From the NCBI RefSeq assembly GCF_050624435.1, contig NC_134537.1:14814584-14878583 (forward strand): a stretch of DNA of 64,000 nucleotides. Reading direction: 5' to 3'. The position numbers and the translations under genes are program-made. This DNA comes from Tenrec ecaudatus (lineage: Eukaryota; Chordata; Mammalia; Afrosoricida; Tenrecidae). A model generated the notes under the pieces. It ran no database searches and had not been told where the DNA came from. It saw only the letters and a program-made list of their open reading frames with translations. This document shows, piece after piece, positions 1 to 10,961 of this stretch (position 1 is its first letter; each line of letters starts with the position of its first letter).

Positions 1-96
1 GTGAGGACGGTACAGGACGAGGCAAGGTTCCATTCTACTGTGCATTGGATCACTGTGGGTTGAAACTGGCTCCACTGTACCTAACAACACCAGTCC
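1..96 (+). repeat. RTE / AfroSINE 3' tail fragment
   Basis: The segment reads like the shared 3' end of the RTE LINE and AfroSINEs: a gtgaggacggtacagga-type motif, then a degenerate 'ttgctatgagtcggaaccgactcgatgg'-type core, ending in 'cctaacaacacc'. The same order is seen at 42,040-42,125 and 43,410-43,510. The left part lies outside the window. Confidence 0.7.
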
Positions 97-280
97 ATTC
101 CAATAACAAGAGTTGACTCGAATGATTTACAGATCTTTCTGTCAAACTATTATTATTATTCTTTATAAATATATTTATGCTCATTTTATCTACTTATCCA
201 TCCATTTAATCTGTGAGGGGGGGAATCCAGAAAATAATGGAATTTGTATTTCTCTTGAAAGCTATATATTTAATTTTTGT

Positions 281-960
281 TTACAAAACAACCTTATCAC
301 ATTCAAAGTACTCTCTGTTACACTCAATACATTTGTCAAATTTGTGATTCCATTTGGGGAAACGGTTTTCCAACTCATCTGTTTGGATGGCTGACAGCAT
401 CTCCCTCATCTCTTTCTTCACCTATTCTCTGTCTTCAAATTGCTATCCTTTCATGTCTGCTTTCACAGAGACAAAAAGAAGTCGCACACAACTAGACTGG
501 ATGAGTAAGGTGTGTGAGGCAAGAGAAGCATGTTGATCTTTACCAAAAACTGCCTCACGGACATGGCTGCAGGTGCATTGTGGTGGCAAAACCAGTCCTC
601 CTGTCTGCCACAAAGCAGGCCTTTTTTGTTGCACATTGTTACGCAATCTTTTCAGAACCTTTAAATCGAAAACTTGATCAACAGTCTGACCTGGTGGAAT
701 GAACTCCAAATGCACTACAAGTCGACATTGGTTTGTCCATTCAGGAAGTTGATGGACGTCCAGAACAAGATTTGTCATCAAGGTTTGAAATAAGAAAACC
801 ATTCAGACACATGAGTTTTTCTGACAGTGTGGTTCTTGTCAGCTGTGTTCAACATCACAACAGTTTCTGTGGCATTTTTCCTGAGCAGGAAACAAAATTT
901 CACAGCTGCAGGCTGTTCTCTTGAACAGGCCATCACAAAATAAATGAGGATTGAGTGAAG
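281..960 (-). pseudogene. Mariner (Tc1/mariner) transposase remnant
   Basis: Reading the minus strand gives three stretches of a mariner-type transposase in order, in different frames. The first (about 800-905) is an N-terminal helix-turn-helix-like piece with 'ATETVVMLNTA' and 'THVSEWF'. The second (443-802) is a 119-codon frame holding 'FIPPGQTVDQVFDLKVLKRL' and 'KRPALW'. The third is a C-terminal piece with 'WNHKFDKCIECNREYFE', ending at a TAA complementary to 281-283. Intact relatives are about 340 residues. Here the part between the N-terminal and middle pieces is largely missing, and the block carrying the last catalytic Asp and the 'HDNAPAH'-type segment is scrambled. It cannot encode active transposase. 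I could not define terminal inverted repeats, so the element's outer limits are unknown. Confidence 0.75.
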
Positions 961-3077
961 CAGCTTTTACCAAGAAATTGACTGTGACCAGAGAGAGCGT
1001 TCCCAGGAGACATCACTGCTGCACTAACTCAGAGTGATTTGCTTGATGCTCACCTAACAGGAAAAATTCATACCACTAAATCTCCACCCAGAGGAGCTTT
1101 TCTCCAGTTTTTTATTGGGGCCCCCTTGTATTGATCTTCTTATAATTGTCTTCCTTTCATCCTTTGTTATTACAGAGATCTGCCCTGATTCACTGTTGCT
1201 TAGGTGGTGTTCTTAAGCAGCTTTGTCTTTGTAAGACTACACGGAGACTTTCTCCCAATTCCCGCTGCTTTGCCGAAATCGTGCCTTCTCTCTGGCAGGG
1301 AACATCTAGGCAAGATTGCTATCCTTTCCTGTCTGTGGTTGTCATTCGTTTTGATGATGAGTTGTGCAATATTGTGATACTGGAGCGAGATCAAACCATA
1401 TTACTTTATGAACATTAAAGAATAAGACTTTCATTACAGCTAGCCGGACTGAGAGGAGGCCAGTGCCTAGAAAAAAAACCACTCTCGACCCTCATCAAAG
1501 GTGGTTGTGTACAATAGTTAACCCCGGGGGTTAGATTGGGAGGGGACATTTGGTAAGTACATTCCTTGCTGATAGGGCAGGCAGGACATTGGGAGGGGGT
1601 CAGAAGGCGTCACCTACAGATGCATCAAGGCCTGTCAGGATTGAGGACATTCCTTGCTTTATCTGGCAGACAGGCTAGTGGGAGGCATTAGGGAGATATT
1701 GAGAATTGGGTCAAGGTCTGTCAGGAGGTCGGAGGGACTTATGGCAAGAGTATTTGTGGATGAATAAGTCTGGAAGGCTAGCAGAAGCGACTAGGGACTG
1801 CAAGGTTGAGGTCATACAGGCTGCCAATTTTAACAAAATGGAGTTCTTCCAGCTAAACAGGGTCACTACAACTATCATTGCAATTTTCTCCCCATTGGTA
1901 AGAAATTTTCTCTTTCATCTGCAGTTTTTAAAATGTTCTCTTTCCTTGTAGAATTAAAGATTTCTATCATGATACATCTAATCTGTCTTTTCTGCTCAAT
2001 CCAGTGTGGAATTTGCTAAACACTTAAAGTCTATAAACCAATCTATCATTCATACATGATTTTTTCTATTTCTTTTGCAATTAGTTCTCCTTTTCCATTT
2101 TTCTTCTTATCTTTCTTTAGAACCCCTGTTATTCATATTTTGAGAGTCTTGAATCTAATTTCTTCCCTCATCATTTTTCTTTGTCTTTTTTCTTTGTTTT
2201 GAGATATTGATTTCATTTCATCTTCAAAGCCACTAATTCAAGTGATGGCTTTCTCTTCAAAATTACTATTTTGGTTTGTGGGAATTCTTTATGCAGTGTG
2301 CTAAATTATTCTTTAAAGGAACAGAGTTATTTAGCTTTGGGATTTACATGAGTTCTGGTTTATCCGTATTAGGGTATGCGTTCAATAAATAATTAATGTA
2401 CTGTTGCATGCTGTTTTCTAAAATAGAGTGTTCAACATCTATGTTTTCAAATTAAGTCAACCCTTTAATTAATGGGTGTTAGCAGTCTTCTATGGAAATC
2501 TAGGATTGATTCTCCGTTTAGCTGCTCCTGGAGGTGGGAAGACGAAATTACCTGCTCCCTAAGGCAGCACAGCTGCAGAACCCCTGTATAAAGTCACCAG
2601 GAATCAAAACCAGTGGTTTGGTTTGGATCCCTTCCAAAATAGAAAACCCTTTCCGTGTCTCAATCTATTCATTTAGTTTAATTCAAACACCAAGTCTTTT
2701 GTTTTCCTTCTCCTTCTCCTTTCTTCTTCTTCCTCCCCCTCTTCTCCACGGGGCTACTTATCTCCTGAAGCCCTCATCAGTCTTTATAACAATAGCTAAT
2801 TGCCACCACTGGTGGGTGGTATTTCAATTTTCTCAGTGGGATTTGAGTCCAGCTACTAATCTGTTTTAGTGGCAATAATCCCACAAGTGGAAGCCGATGC
2901 AGCTGTCTCTGCATCTGTGAGCTTCTCAAATGTTAAAGTGCCTGGGAGCCAACTGGGAACCTTGTTAAAATCTACTGGCTCTTAGTCACGTGGTCTGAGT
3001 GGGTCCTGAGGTTTTGCATTCTTCTCGAGGTCCCAGGAGATGCCAATGTTGCTGAGTCAAGATCAATGCTTACTTAA
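961..3077. other. Unassigned, no gene seen
   Basis: No convincing exon. At 1,390-1,440 a short AT-rich stretch with 'cattaaagaataagac' could be an LTR polyadenylation region, but no LTR boundaries are visible. At 1,530-1,740 two degenerate motifs, 'acattccttgct' and 'gtctgtcagga', recur, suggesting a decayed LTR or leader. 2,020-2,480 is AT-rich and may be an old L1 internal piece; I cannot prove it. Confidence 0.4.
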
Positions 3078-3245
3078 CCACCCAATGGCATTGAGTCAAT
3101 TCTGATGCACAGTTACCGTGTATAGGTTTTCCAAGGTGATAAATCATTACAGAAACAGAAAGCTTCATCCTTCTCCTGAGAATCCCTGGTGGTTTTGAAG
3201 TGCCAGTCTTGCAAGTCAGCAGTCAAACACTTACCAGAGAGTGGC
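3078..3245 (-). repeat. AfroSINE
   Basis: Antisense AfroSINE: 'cattgagtcaattctgatgc' (the 3' core), then 'gcttcatccttctcctgag', then 'ggttttgaagtgccagtctt' and 'agcagtcaaacacttacc', which correspond to the reverse complement of the tRNA-derived head. About 20-25% diverged by eye from the cleaner copies in the window. Confidence 0.8.
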
Positions 3246-5116
3246 ACTAACATATACCAAGCCCCAGGTTCTCAGCCCCAAGTGGAAGCATCACCAAAAC
3301 AAAAAAACAAAACAAAAAAAACCCTCCTTTCTGCTTGCGGCCTACTGATGTGCAAATCCTAGCACTTTCCAGATCTTGGTATTGGAAAGGACCTGTATTA
3401 CCTGTTTGGGTATCTTCTCTGTATTGCGGTTAGGGGGAGGGGAGGCATCAGGTCTTACCAGAAAAATTCCTCTATCCCCCGGAGTATTTTCAGGTCTCTG
3501 TAGGTCAAGCTTTCTCCAGAATTTATGAAATTTGAATACTTCAGTGTTCTCACTTGTCTCTAGAGACATGCATACGACCAGTATGAGAAAGATTGTACAT
3601 TTCTCTCCATCTGTTCTCTGGAGAGCTCAGGCCTGGCTCCTTTCCTCCAGACTCCCTATCACTTGTCCAACAGCTGCTTCATCCAGGAAAAAAAAATTGT
3701 GGTTAATTTGGATGTAAGGAACATGTTCAAGTTGCTATCTTCACAATAAATTGTTTGCTATACTTTTAAAATGAGGGAGTGATTTTCATAACCATAAGAA
3801 ACATGTATATATACTTTTTAAAAAGTTTAATATCTGTGAGAATGCTCTTGTGAAGACCTCAAATTTTAAGTCAAAAAAAAAGGAAATGAAAATAAGTTGA
3901 AATTACATCACTGAGCTAAAAGGGGTAAAGAGCTAGCATTCCATTGGACAAATCTTCCTTTGACATATCATTGGAAAGCAGAAATAATATTCCATACCTT
4001 AAGATTCTGAATAAAGAAAAAAATAAAAGTCATTGAAAATTGAGTACAAAATCACTATATTCTTTCACCCCTCTTCCTTCTATGAGAGGATTCTGACCAT
4101 ATGTTGGGTATACAGATAAATGAGAATAAAGTTTGTACATTATGTTTTCTTCCCATCCATACCCTCAGGGGAATGTAGACTCATTTTTGTAGCTTTCCTT
4201 GAAATAAATAGCATCATAAAAGAGGAACCCAAACGCACATGCTATGCCAATGCTAGCGGTCTCCTATTATAGCTATTCATTCTGGAAATGTCCAGACATG
4301 ACTTGTAAAATATAGCCTCTTTGTCTCCCAATTCAGAACTATCTATTTAAAGTATTTATGATGATTGGTTAAGCCAATAGTGGACCACCGCTTTCAGAAG
4401 AACCACTCTGCCCCTGTTCATAAGGTCGGTGCATGGAGAGCAGAGCCACAGAGCAGCTACAGGCAGAGCCACTGGGTCTGCTGGGAAGCAAGTCGGCTTA
4501 CCCTTAGGAAGGACCTGGGCCTCTGACAGTGTGACCTCATTGAAGCATTCCAGACACAAAGACTCAGCCTGCCCAGAGCGTGAAGCTTTCAGTCTTCTGT
4601 GACCGCTTTGGGGAGAACAGCTCCCAGAGACTATAGGAGAGTAGCCTTGCTGGTATTACTATTCCCGGTAAAGGACAAATCTTGTAGGTCAAGGAGTTTG
4701 TTTTCTGCAGGGTTTCCCCCTCTGCCCCTTTGGTTTCTAAAGGATCTTTAAAATCTTAAGTGAGATCTCAGGACTCTGCTTCTAATCAATAAACCCAACC
4801 CAATCTCATCCACTCCACACAGCTCAATTAAGATAGGTTGTTACATTTTGAAAAAAAATCATCTCTGAGTATTTACAACCTTGGTGTCATTTCTGGGGTG
4901 TTGTGGGCCATGTGTGAACTAATCAGCACGTAGGAGATTTTTGTGGAGCAATAAATAACAATCTGCATGACAAAGGCTGGCATGTTATATTTCATCTGCT
5001 AGTTGAGGATATCATCATAAGAGTACAGATCTGGAAGAAACTTCTAGAGAACAACATAATGACATTTTCCTCTCCAATATCTTAATATCATTTCTGGCTG
5101 ATGGTTGTTGGCGTTC
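3246..5116. other. Unassigned, no gene seen
   Basis: Apart from an A-rich simple tract at about 3,297-3,325 I recognise nothing. Open frames here are at most 75 codons and do not resemble known proteins. Confidence 0.4.
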
Positions 5117-5780
5117 TTTTTTTTTTTTTAACGTTTTATTAGGGACTCATGCAACTCTTATCACAATCCACACATCAATTGTGTAAAGCACATCTGTACA
5201 TTCTTTGCCCTCATCATTTTCAAAGCATTTGCTCTCCACTTAAGCCCTTTGCATCAGGTCCTCTTTCCCCGCCCCCTCCCCACTCCTCCCTCCCTCATAA
5301 GCCCTTGATAATTTATAAATTATTTTTTTCATATCTTGCCCTGTCTGACATCAACCTTCACCCCCTTTTCTGTTGTCCGTCCCCCAGGGAGTAGTTCACA
5401 TGTAGATCCTTGTAATCAGTTCCCTCTTTCCAACCCACTCACCCTCTACCCTCCCAGTATCGCCCCTCACACCCCTGGTCCTGAAGGTATCATCTGCCCT
5501 GGATTCCCTGTGCCTCTAGCTCCTATCTGCACCAGTGTACAACCTCTGCTCTATCCAGATTTACAAGGTAGAATTCGGATCATGGTGGTGGGGGCAGGGA
5601 GGAAGGAAGCATTTAGGAACTGGGGGAAAGCTGTATTCTTCATCGGTGCTACATCGCACCCTGACTGACTCATCTCCTCCCCTAGACCCCTCTGCAAGGG
5701 GATCTCCAGTGGCTGACAAATGGGCTTTGGGTCTCTACTCTGCATTTCCCCCTTCATTCACTATGGTACGATTTTTTTTC
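5117..5780 (-). mobile_element. L1 3' UTR, 5'-truncated
   Basis: Begins with a T tract (5,117-5,129), the complement of the poly(A) tail, then the complement of the family's 3' end 'agcccctaataaaatg'. It continues through the typical blocks 'tgtgtaaagcacatctgtac', 'aatttataaattat', 'cccccagggag' and 'caaggtagaattcggatcat', stopping near 'attcactatggtacga'. It aligns by eye with the copies at 12.8, 35.1 and (plus strand) 30.5 kb. It lacks ORF1 and ORF2: a dead 5'-truncated insertion. Confidence 0.85.
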
Positions 5781-5916
5781 TTAATAAACATATTCCAAGA
5801 TACTATGGCACAGTTTTCAAGTTCTTTAATTCTCTAACTTTTAAGAAGGACTCTTTGTATCCCACCTAAAAATTTCAGTTTGATAATTATAGTTTAAAAA
5901 TTATAGGCTTTTCTTT

Positions 5917-5941
5917 TCTTTCTCTCTCTCTCTCTCTTTTT
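5917..5941. repeat. (TC)n microsatellite
   Basis: Short tc dinucleotide run followed by T-rich sequence. Confidence 0.9.
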
Positions 5942-6094
5942 AATCTAAAAGGACCTGAGGCATGTTTCTTAAAATAGTTGAGATATTATATTTTAGTAAA
6001 AAGAAAGAAACTGAGACCTAAAAAGAGTGAGTAGAATTAGAGCCCAGTATTTGGGTTTTTAACCAAGCTATAAAAATTGAATTTCTACCTCCAA

Positions 6095-6480
6095 TATCCT
6101 CACACCCTTGCTCCCAAATAGGTGTTGAAATCCTGATCCTTGTACTTTTGGATATAACATTAGTTGGGAGGTGGGTTTTCTTTGTTACACTCATGAGACC
6201 TATGTGTTCGATGGGTCTAAATCCTAATAACTTTTGAGATATATAAATTACAGATACACAGATAGAGAAGCAACCATAGCTGAGGCAGGCAGAAACATAT
6301 GGAAGGATTCATTGAAAAACACCAGGGCTATGGGAACTGAGACTACGGTCTCCCACCAGAGAAGACTGAGAGGCTTCCCTCAGAGCTGGTACCCTACATG
6401 CAGACTTCTAGCCTCCTAAAGTTTTCCGTGATGGCATCCACTCGTGCAATTTCTTGTATAGCAACACCAGGGGACGAAGA
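6095..6480 (+). repeat. MLT1-like MaLR LTR, decayed
   Basis: Carries landmarks of the MLT1 branch in the right order: 'gttgaaatcctgatccttg' near the start and 'gacttctagcctccta' towards the end (about 6,400-6,418). Homologous to the clearer copy at 58,528-59,164. Ends are eroded and no target duplication is visible. Confidence 0.6.
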
Positions 6481-6724
6481 CACCAATATCTTTCCAGTGC
6501 AATATGCTGCCTTAAAAGTGAACAAATATTCTAAAATATCTGCAACCATTTTTAGTTAGATTCACTTTGACTTCCAATTATATATCCTCACTATTCATCA
6601 CAATGTCCTACAATGTAACCAATGAATAAAAACAAAGTAATGATAAAAAGCAACACATTTCTGGTGCTTTCACCAATTGTAGCACATGAAATGTAGGCGG
6701 TAATTGGTTAACAAATTCTAATGA

Positions 6725-7228
6725 TGTGGTAGTTACATAATCTGGTGTCAATTTGAGGATTAAGAGTGTAGGGGTGGAGTCTCGACTGTCAATGAGGATA
6801 TAGCCAAGGAGGCCTCTGTGGGCATGGCCTGAGGATTCTGGGAATTCCAGTATTCCTCCTTGAGGGTGGTAGACACTCTCTCGACTCACGCCCTGAGAGA
6901 CTTTCTACTGATAAGTCACATGGAACTACACTGGTGCCCTGAGCTGAAACAGCTGCATGAAGACCCCTGCCAGTGCTGGATCCACAATACTTCCCACCCA
7001 CTGGCTTGTGACCTTCCTGCATTTGGAATCATTGCATGTATTTCATGATTCTGAAGAGGATTTTATAGATTGGTATCAGCCATATGGGATAATATCAGAA
7101 ATATGGGCTTGATTTGGACTGGGCTAGGATGTTTTCTCAATATATAATTGCTCTTTTATAGAAAGTTCTTTCTTATACACATGAGTGTCTATGAATCTGT
7201 TTCTCTAGTCTACCCAGACTGACTCACA
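6725..7228 (+). repeat. MaLR-like LTR, family B
   Basis: Starts 'tgtggtagttacataatctg' and ends in a tttctctagtctacccagactgactcaca-type terminus, so it has TG...CA ends. The middle ('gcatgaagacccctgccagt', then 'gtgaccttcctgcattt', then a gattctgaagagga-type motif) matches the copies at 25,578-25,997 and 41,150-41,605. The 5' end resembles MLT1 consensus openings (TGTGATGGTTAAT-type). No perfect target duplication survives. Confidence 0.7.
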
Positions 7229-7282
7229 TGGTTGAAGAGAAAATTATTCCATCTAGGTTATAGAATCTAGATTATATGACTC

Positions 7283-7344
7283 TTCTGCAATGGAATCAAT
7301 TCTGACTCATAGGGACCATATATGGAGTTTCTGAGACTACAAAC
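7283..7344 (-). repeat. AfroSINE, 3' half of a split copy
   Basis: Antisense AfroSINE core 'ggaatcaattctgactcat' through 'tgagactacaaacc'. It stops at the L1 insertion and resumes at about 8,252 with 'aaatctttatgggacc', which is the next part of the SINE. Confidence 0.75.
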
Positions 7345-8259
7345 CTTTTTTATAAACATTTTATTGGGGGCTCATACAACTCTTATCACAATCCATATAT
7401 ACATCCATTGTGTCAAGCATATTTGTACATTTGTTGCCCTAATCATTCTCAAAACATTTGCTTTCTACTTAAGCCCTTGGTATCAGCTCCTCACTTTTAT
7501 CCCTCCCTCCCAGCTACCCTCTCCCTCATGAACCCTTGATAATCTATAAATTATTATTATTTTGTCTTACACTGTCCAACATCTTCCTTCACCCACTTTT
7601 CTGTTGTCTGTTCCCCAGGGAGGGGGTTATAGGTAGATCCCTGTGATCGGTTCCCCCTTTCTGTCCTACCTTCCCTCCACCTTCCCAGTATCGTCACTCT
7701 CACCATTGGTCCTGGAGGGATCATCTGTTCTGGATTCCCTGTGTTTCCAGTTCCTATCTGTACCACTGTACATCCTCTGGTCTAGCTGGATTTGTAAGGT
7801 AGAATTGGGATCATGATATGAGGTGGCAGGGAGGAAGCATTTAAGAGCTAGAGGAAAGTTGTGTGTTTCATCGTGGCTACACTGCACTCTAACTGGCTTG
7901 TGTGCTCCCTGTGACCCTTCTGTAAGGGGGTGTCCAGTTGCCTACAGTTGGGCTTTGGGTCCCAAATCTGTACTCCCTCTCATTCACAATGATATGCTTT
8001 TTTTGTTCCTTGATGCCTGATAACTGATCCCTTTAACACGTTGTGATCACATGGGCTGGTATGCTTCTCCCATGTGGGCTTTGTTACTCCTGAGCTAGAT
8101 GGCCACTTGTTTACCTTCAAGTCTTTAAGACCCCAGGTGCTATATTCTTTGATAGTCAGGTACCATCAGCTTTCTTCACTACATTTGCTTATGCACTTAC
8201 TTTGTTTTCAGCGATCATGTCAGGAAGGTGAGCATCATGGAATGAGGTTTAAATCTTTA
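7345..8259 (-). mobile_element. L1 3' UTR inserted in an AfroSINE
   Basis: Starts at 'ttttttataaacattttatt', the complement of the poly(A)/3' terminus, and runs through the whole standard 3' UTR to 'gtgagcatcatggaatga', where it is 5'-truncated. Contains only one of the two roughly 240-bp modules seen in the copies at 13.5, 31.1 and 35.8 kb. The AfroSINE pieces on both sides show it landed inside a pre-existing SINE. The junctions 'aaacctttt' and 'aaatcttt' may be the target duplication. Confidence 0.85.
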
Positions 8260-8350
8260 TGGGACCAAAAAGACTCACCTCTCTCTTGGAATGGCTGGTG
8301 GAGTTGAATCTTAGACTTTGCCGTCAGCAGTCCAATGCTCCAAGAATGGT
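8252..8350 (-). repeat. AfroSINE, 5' half of a split copy
   Basis: Continues the SINE broken at 7,344: 'tcacctctctcttggaatgg', 'gctggtggagttgaat' and 'cagcagtccaatgctcc', the complement of the tRNA-like head. Confidence 0.7.
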
Positions 8351-9480
8351 CAAAGCAGCTACGCAATTGCTCCCTGGGTGTCCTTGGACCCACTTAAATG
8401 ATACCCTTCTCCCACAGATAGCCAGGGGATCCGCAGCACAGCCAGAGGCATTATGAACATGTCTTGCTCTCTCTCTTCTAACTGAGTTTCTGGAGCTTTG
8501 AGTATGTTAGCATCATTATGTGACCGATTTCAGCTGGTCTCTGGCGTCCCCTTTTACCCCTGGCCCAGCTCACTGGCAGAATAAAAGGGAATCCTAAGCA
8601 CTAGCAGGCCTACCCTCAAGTGGAAATTTTCCTGTGGCAGCCAACTGCTTACTGCAAGGAGCAGTGATGTCCATCTGAATCTGAAAGCCCCCAAATATAA
8701 TGAAATAATGTCTCTCAGATTTGATCCAGGTCTGTGTTTTGATTTCTCTGTGCCTGTGTACAGAGGACATCTCTTCCCTTTGGGGTTCTGTAGACCACCC
8801 GCCAGTTTCAATCTGACACTTTGTTCTTTTTTGAGGTCCAATTTAAGAATCTGGAGGAAATCAAGGTTAATCAGTCCATCAGAGATCAGAATGGCAATTC
8901 TCTGTAAATTACAATTCTTTTTATACTTCAAAGTTCCTCTCCCACCCTCAGGAATACACTGTGATTTCAATGCCATATTCTTTATAAACAGAACACAGGA
9001 ATAAATGGGGCTTGGGGGATGAATAAGAATTGGTCTTTGCAAAATAAGAGGCTCTCAGGCTACGCATTCTTATGATAATCTGCACTGAATGAATACTATT
9101 GGGGGTCTCATGCATCTTACAGCCAGATTTCTTCCTCTTAAACTCAAATCTAACTGAGAATGGAATGGCATCTCATCCCTGTGGTACAAGGACAAGAACT
9201 AGAACAAACAATGTCAAAATCATCACAGCCTCCTTCCATTTCTCCAACTGTCCTCAAATCCTCAACTTGACTTCACTTCATTAATCCCATCCCTGCTAAC
9301 AGATGGTCTAATCTTATGGTGTTGCTATAATAGAATCTCCTGATTATAATTTCCTCAAATTCTTTCCCCCCTGATATTCTTTATCATCATCTATTCACTT
9401 TTCAGCACTATAGAGACCAAGCAACCAATGCTCAGCCCTCAGACCGATCTGCCCAGCTCCATTGCTGGCTTGCTAAATTC
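8351..9480. other. Unassigned; unrecognised 162-codon minus frame
   Basis: No repeat or exon recognised. The minus strand is open from 9,042 to 8,554 (162 codons). The translation has no domain I recognise, no signal peptide and no clear splice signals. A frame of this length is expected about once by chance in 64 kb of six-frame sequence, so I do not call a gene. Confidence 0.35.
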
Positions 9481-9602
9481 TTTTGGCAATGCCATCAGGA
9501 GAGACTAGCCCTGGAGAAGGACAGCATGCTGATAAAGCAGAGGAGCACCAGAAAAGAGGAAGGCCTGGACACGAGGGATCGACACAGTGGCTGCAACAAT
9601 GG
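9481..9602 (+). repeat. RTE LINE 3' fragment, left half
   Basis: 'gccatcaggagagactagcc', 'ctggagaaggacagcatgct' and 'gacacagtggctgcaaca' are the C-terminal coding and 3' region of the RTE element also seen at 33,490-33,620 and 41,895-42,010. The match stops at 'aatgg' (9,598-9,602) and resumes after a 554-bp LTR-like insertion. Confidence 0.8.
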
Positions 9603-10156
9603 TGTATTAGACAGGGTTCTCTGGAGAAACAAAATCAGTACATTCATAATTTTATATATATTTATATATAGAGAGAGATTGATAACATAAGAAATAAACA
9701 GGTAATTAATCTATAAAGAAGTACAGATGGCTCAGTGCAACTCCCTCCCATAAGACAACTGTGAGACATTGACAGTGTTTCAAGTCTTAAGGGCCGCCGG
9801 GTAGTCCTCTGTAGAGCAATTCAGGCTATCTGGCCACAGGCAGCAAACAGTAAGGCAGGTCACCAACAGTCAACCAGATGACAGGGTCCAACAGTCCCCA
9901 GCTCAAGAGATGTGTGTGGCGAAGCAGATCTTGAAGGAACCTCAAATTACAGCGACACAATCCACAAGCTAAGTGTCCCATAGGTAGTGTAGCTTGCAAA
10001 TGGAGGCACAGAACAAGCAAGGCTGCACACTGGTCCAATGATGCAAGAGCAAGAGACAAAAAGGGCAAGGCTCACTGAGCCATTTATCTCTCTGACCTTC
10101 AACCAATCCCACATGTGTTCATTGGCCATGTTGGCACAATAAGCCTACCTGTCACA
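9603..10156 (-). repeat. MaLR-like LTR, family A, perfect 5-bp TSD
   Basis: A 554-bp unit bounded by TG (9,603) and CA (10,156), flanked by the direct repeat AATGG at 9,598-9,602 and 10,157-10,161. Opening 'tgtattagacagggttctct' then 'ggagaaacaaaatcagta' matches the reverse complement of MLT1-type 3' ends. The other end, 'tgttggcaca', is the complement of an MLT1-like 5' end. TG...CA ends with a 5-bp duplication fit an ERVL/MaLR solo LTR in minus orientation. It interrupts an RTE fragment, so it is the younger insertion. Confidence 0.85.
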
Positions 10157-10268
10157 AATGGTCTCAAACAGAACAACATTTATGAGGATAGTGCAGGACT
10201 GGGCAGTGTTTCATTCTGTTGTGTTTAGGGTTGCTATAAGTAGGATACAATTCCATAATAACAACAGA
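10157..10268 (+). repeat. RTE LINE 3' fragment, right half
   Basis: Resumes directly after the LTR with 'tctcaaacagaacaac', then a gaggatagtgcaggactggg-type motif, 'gtgtttcattctgttgtgtt', 'gggttgctataagtagga' and terminal 'ataacaacaga'. This is the 3' end shared with AfroSINEs. Confidence 0.8.
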
Positions 10269-10961
10269 TTTGTAGAAGGCTATGGATAACAGAGAATCCC
10301 CCCAAATCCACTTGCAGAGTACACAAGTCCCTTAAGTCTTCACTGATTTCTGTCTGCCCATTAACCAGGAATGTGAGCAGTCTTACTTTCAGGCCAAACA
10401 CATTAGAAAGTAGATTACTACCATTTTCCTAACCAGTCCAAGCAGGGACAACCACCTTGCAGGGCTGGCTTGGATATGTCCTTGAAAGAGATTGGAGTAC
10501 TTGGGTCACATTGTCATGAGTCATGCCTTGACTGCCTTGCTCCAAAGACCCTGGAGGGACCTATCTTATAAACTCTTCCATCGAGCACAATATGTGTGTC
10601 CCATTCCCACTTCTGTAGTCCCACCTGAAACTCTGCCATTTTGATTTGCTGCCAATCATACTTACTTGATGGTTTCCTTTGTCTTCCCATGCTCTACTTA
10701 AGCCGCCGGCTCTCTGTAAACCATTTGATACCATTATGACTTCTTGTTAATGGTCTCCCTCTTCCAGATGATATGTCTTTGTCTTGTCTTTCCCTTTGTG
10801 AGACTTACAAAACATTCCCCTTAAATTATACTTGAGATTTAGGGTCTCTTTTGTACAAAAAAAAAGAACCCAAAACATATTTAGCTCTGATGGAAAACTG
10901 TCTTTCCTCCTTACTAAGCCTATCTTCTTCAGGACCATCAAATGTCCTCTGCTCCTACTGG
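10269..10961. other. Unassigned, possible ERV internal remnant
   Basis: No exon found. The segment lies immediately downstream, on the minus strand, of the putative LTR at 10,962-11,430, so it may be retroviral leader or internal sequence. I see no domain clear enough to name. Confidence 0.3.

Noticed and set aside
8554-9042. 162-codon minus-strand frame as a gene
   Set aside because: Unrecognised translation, no splice or promoter context, and a length expected about once by chance.
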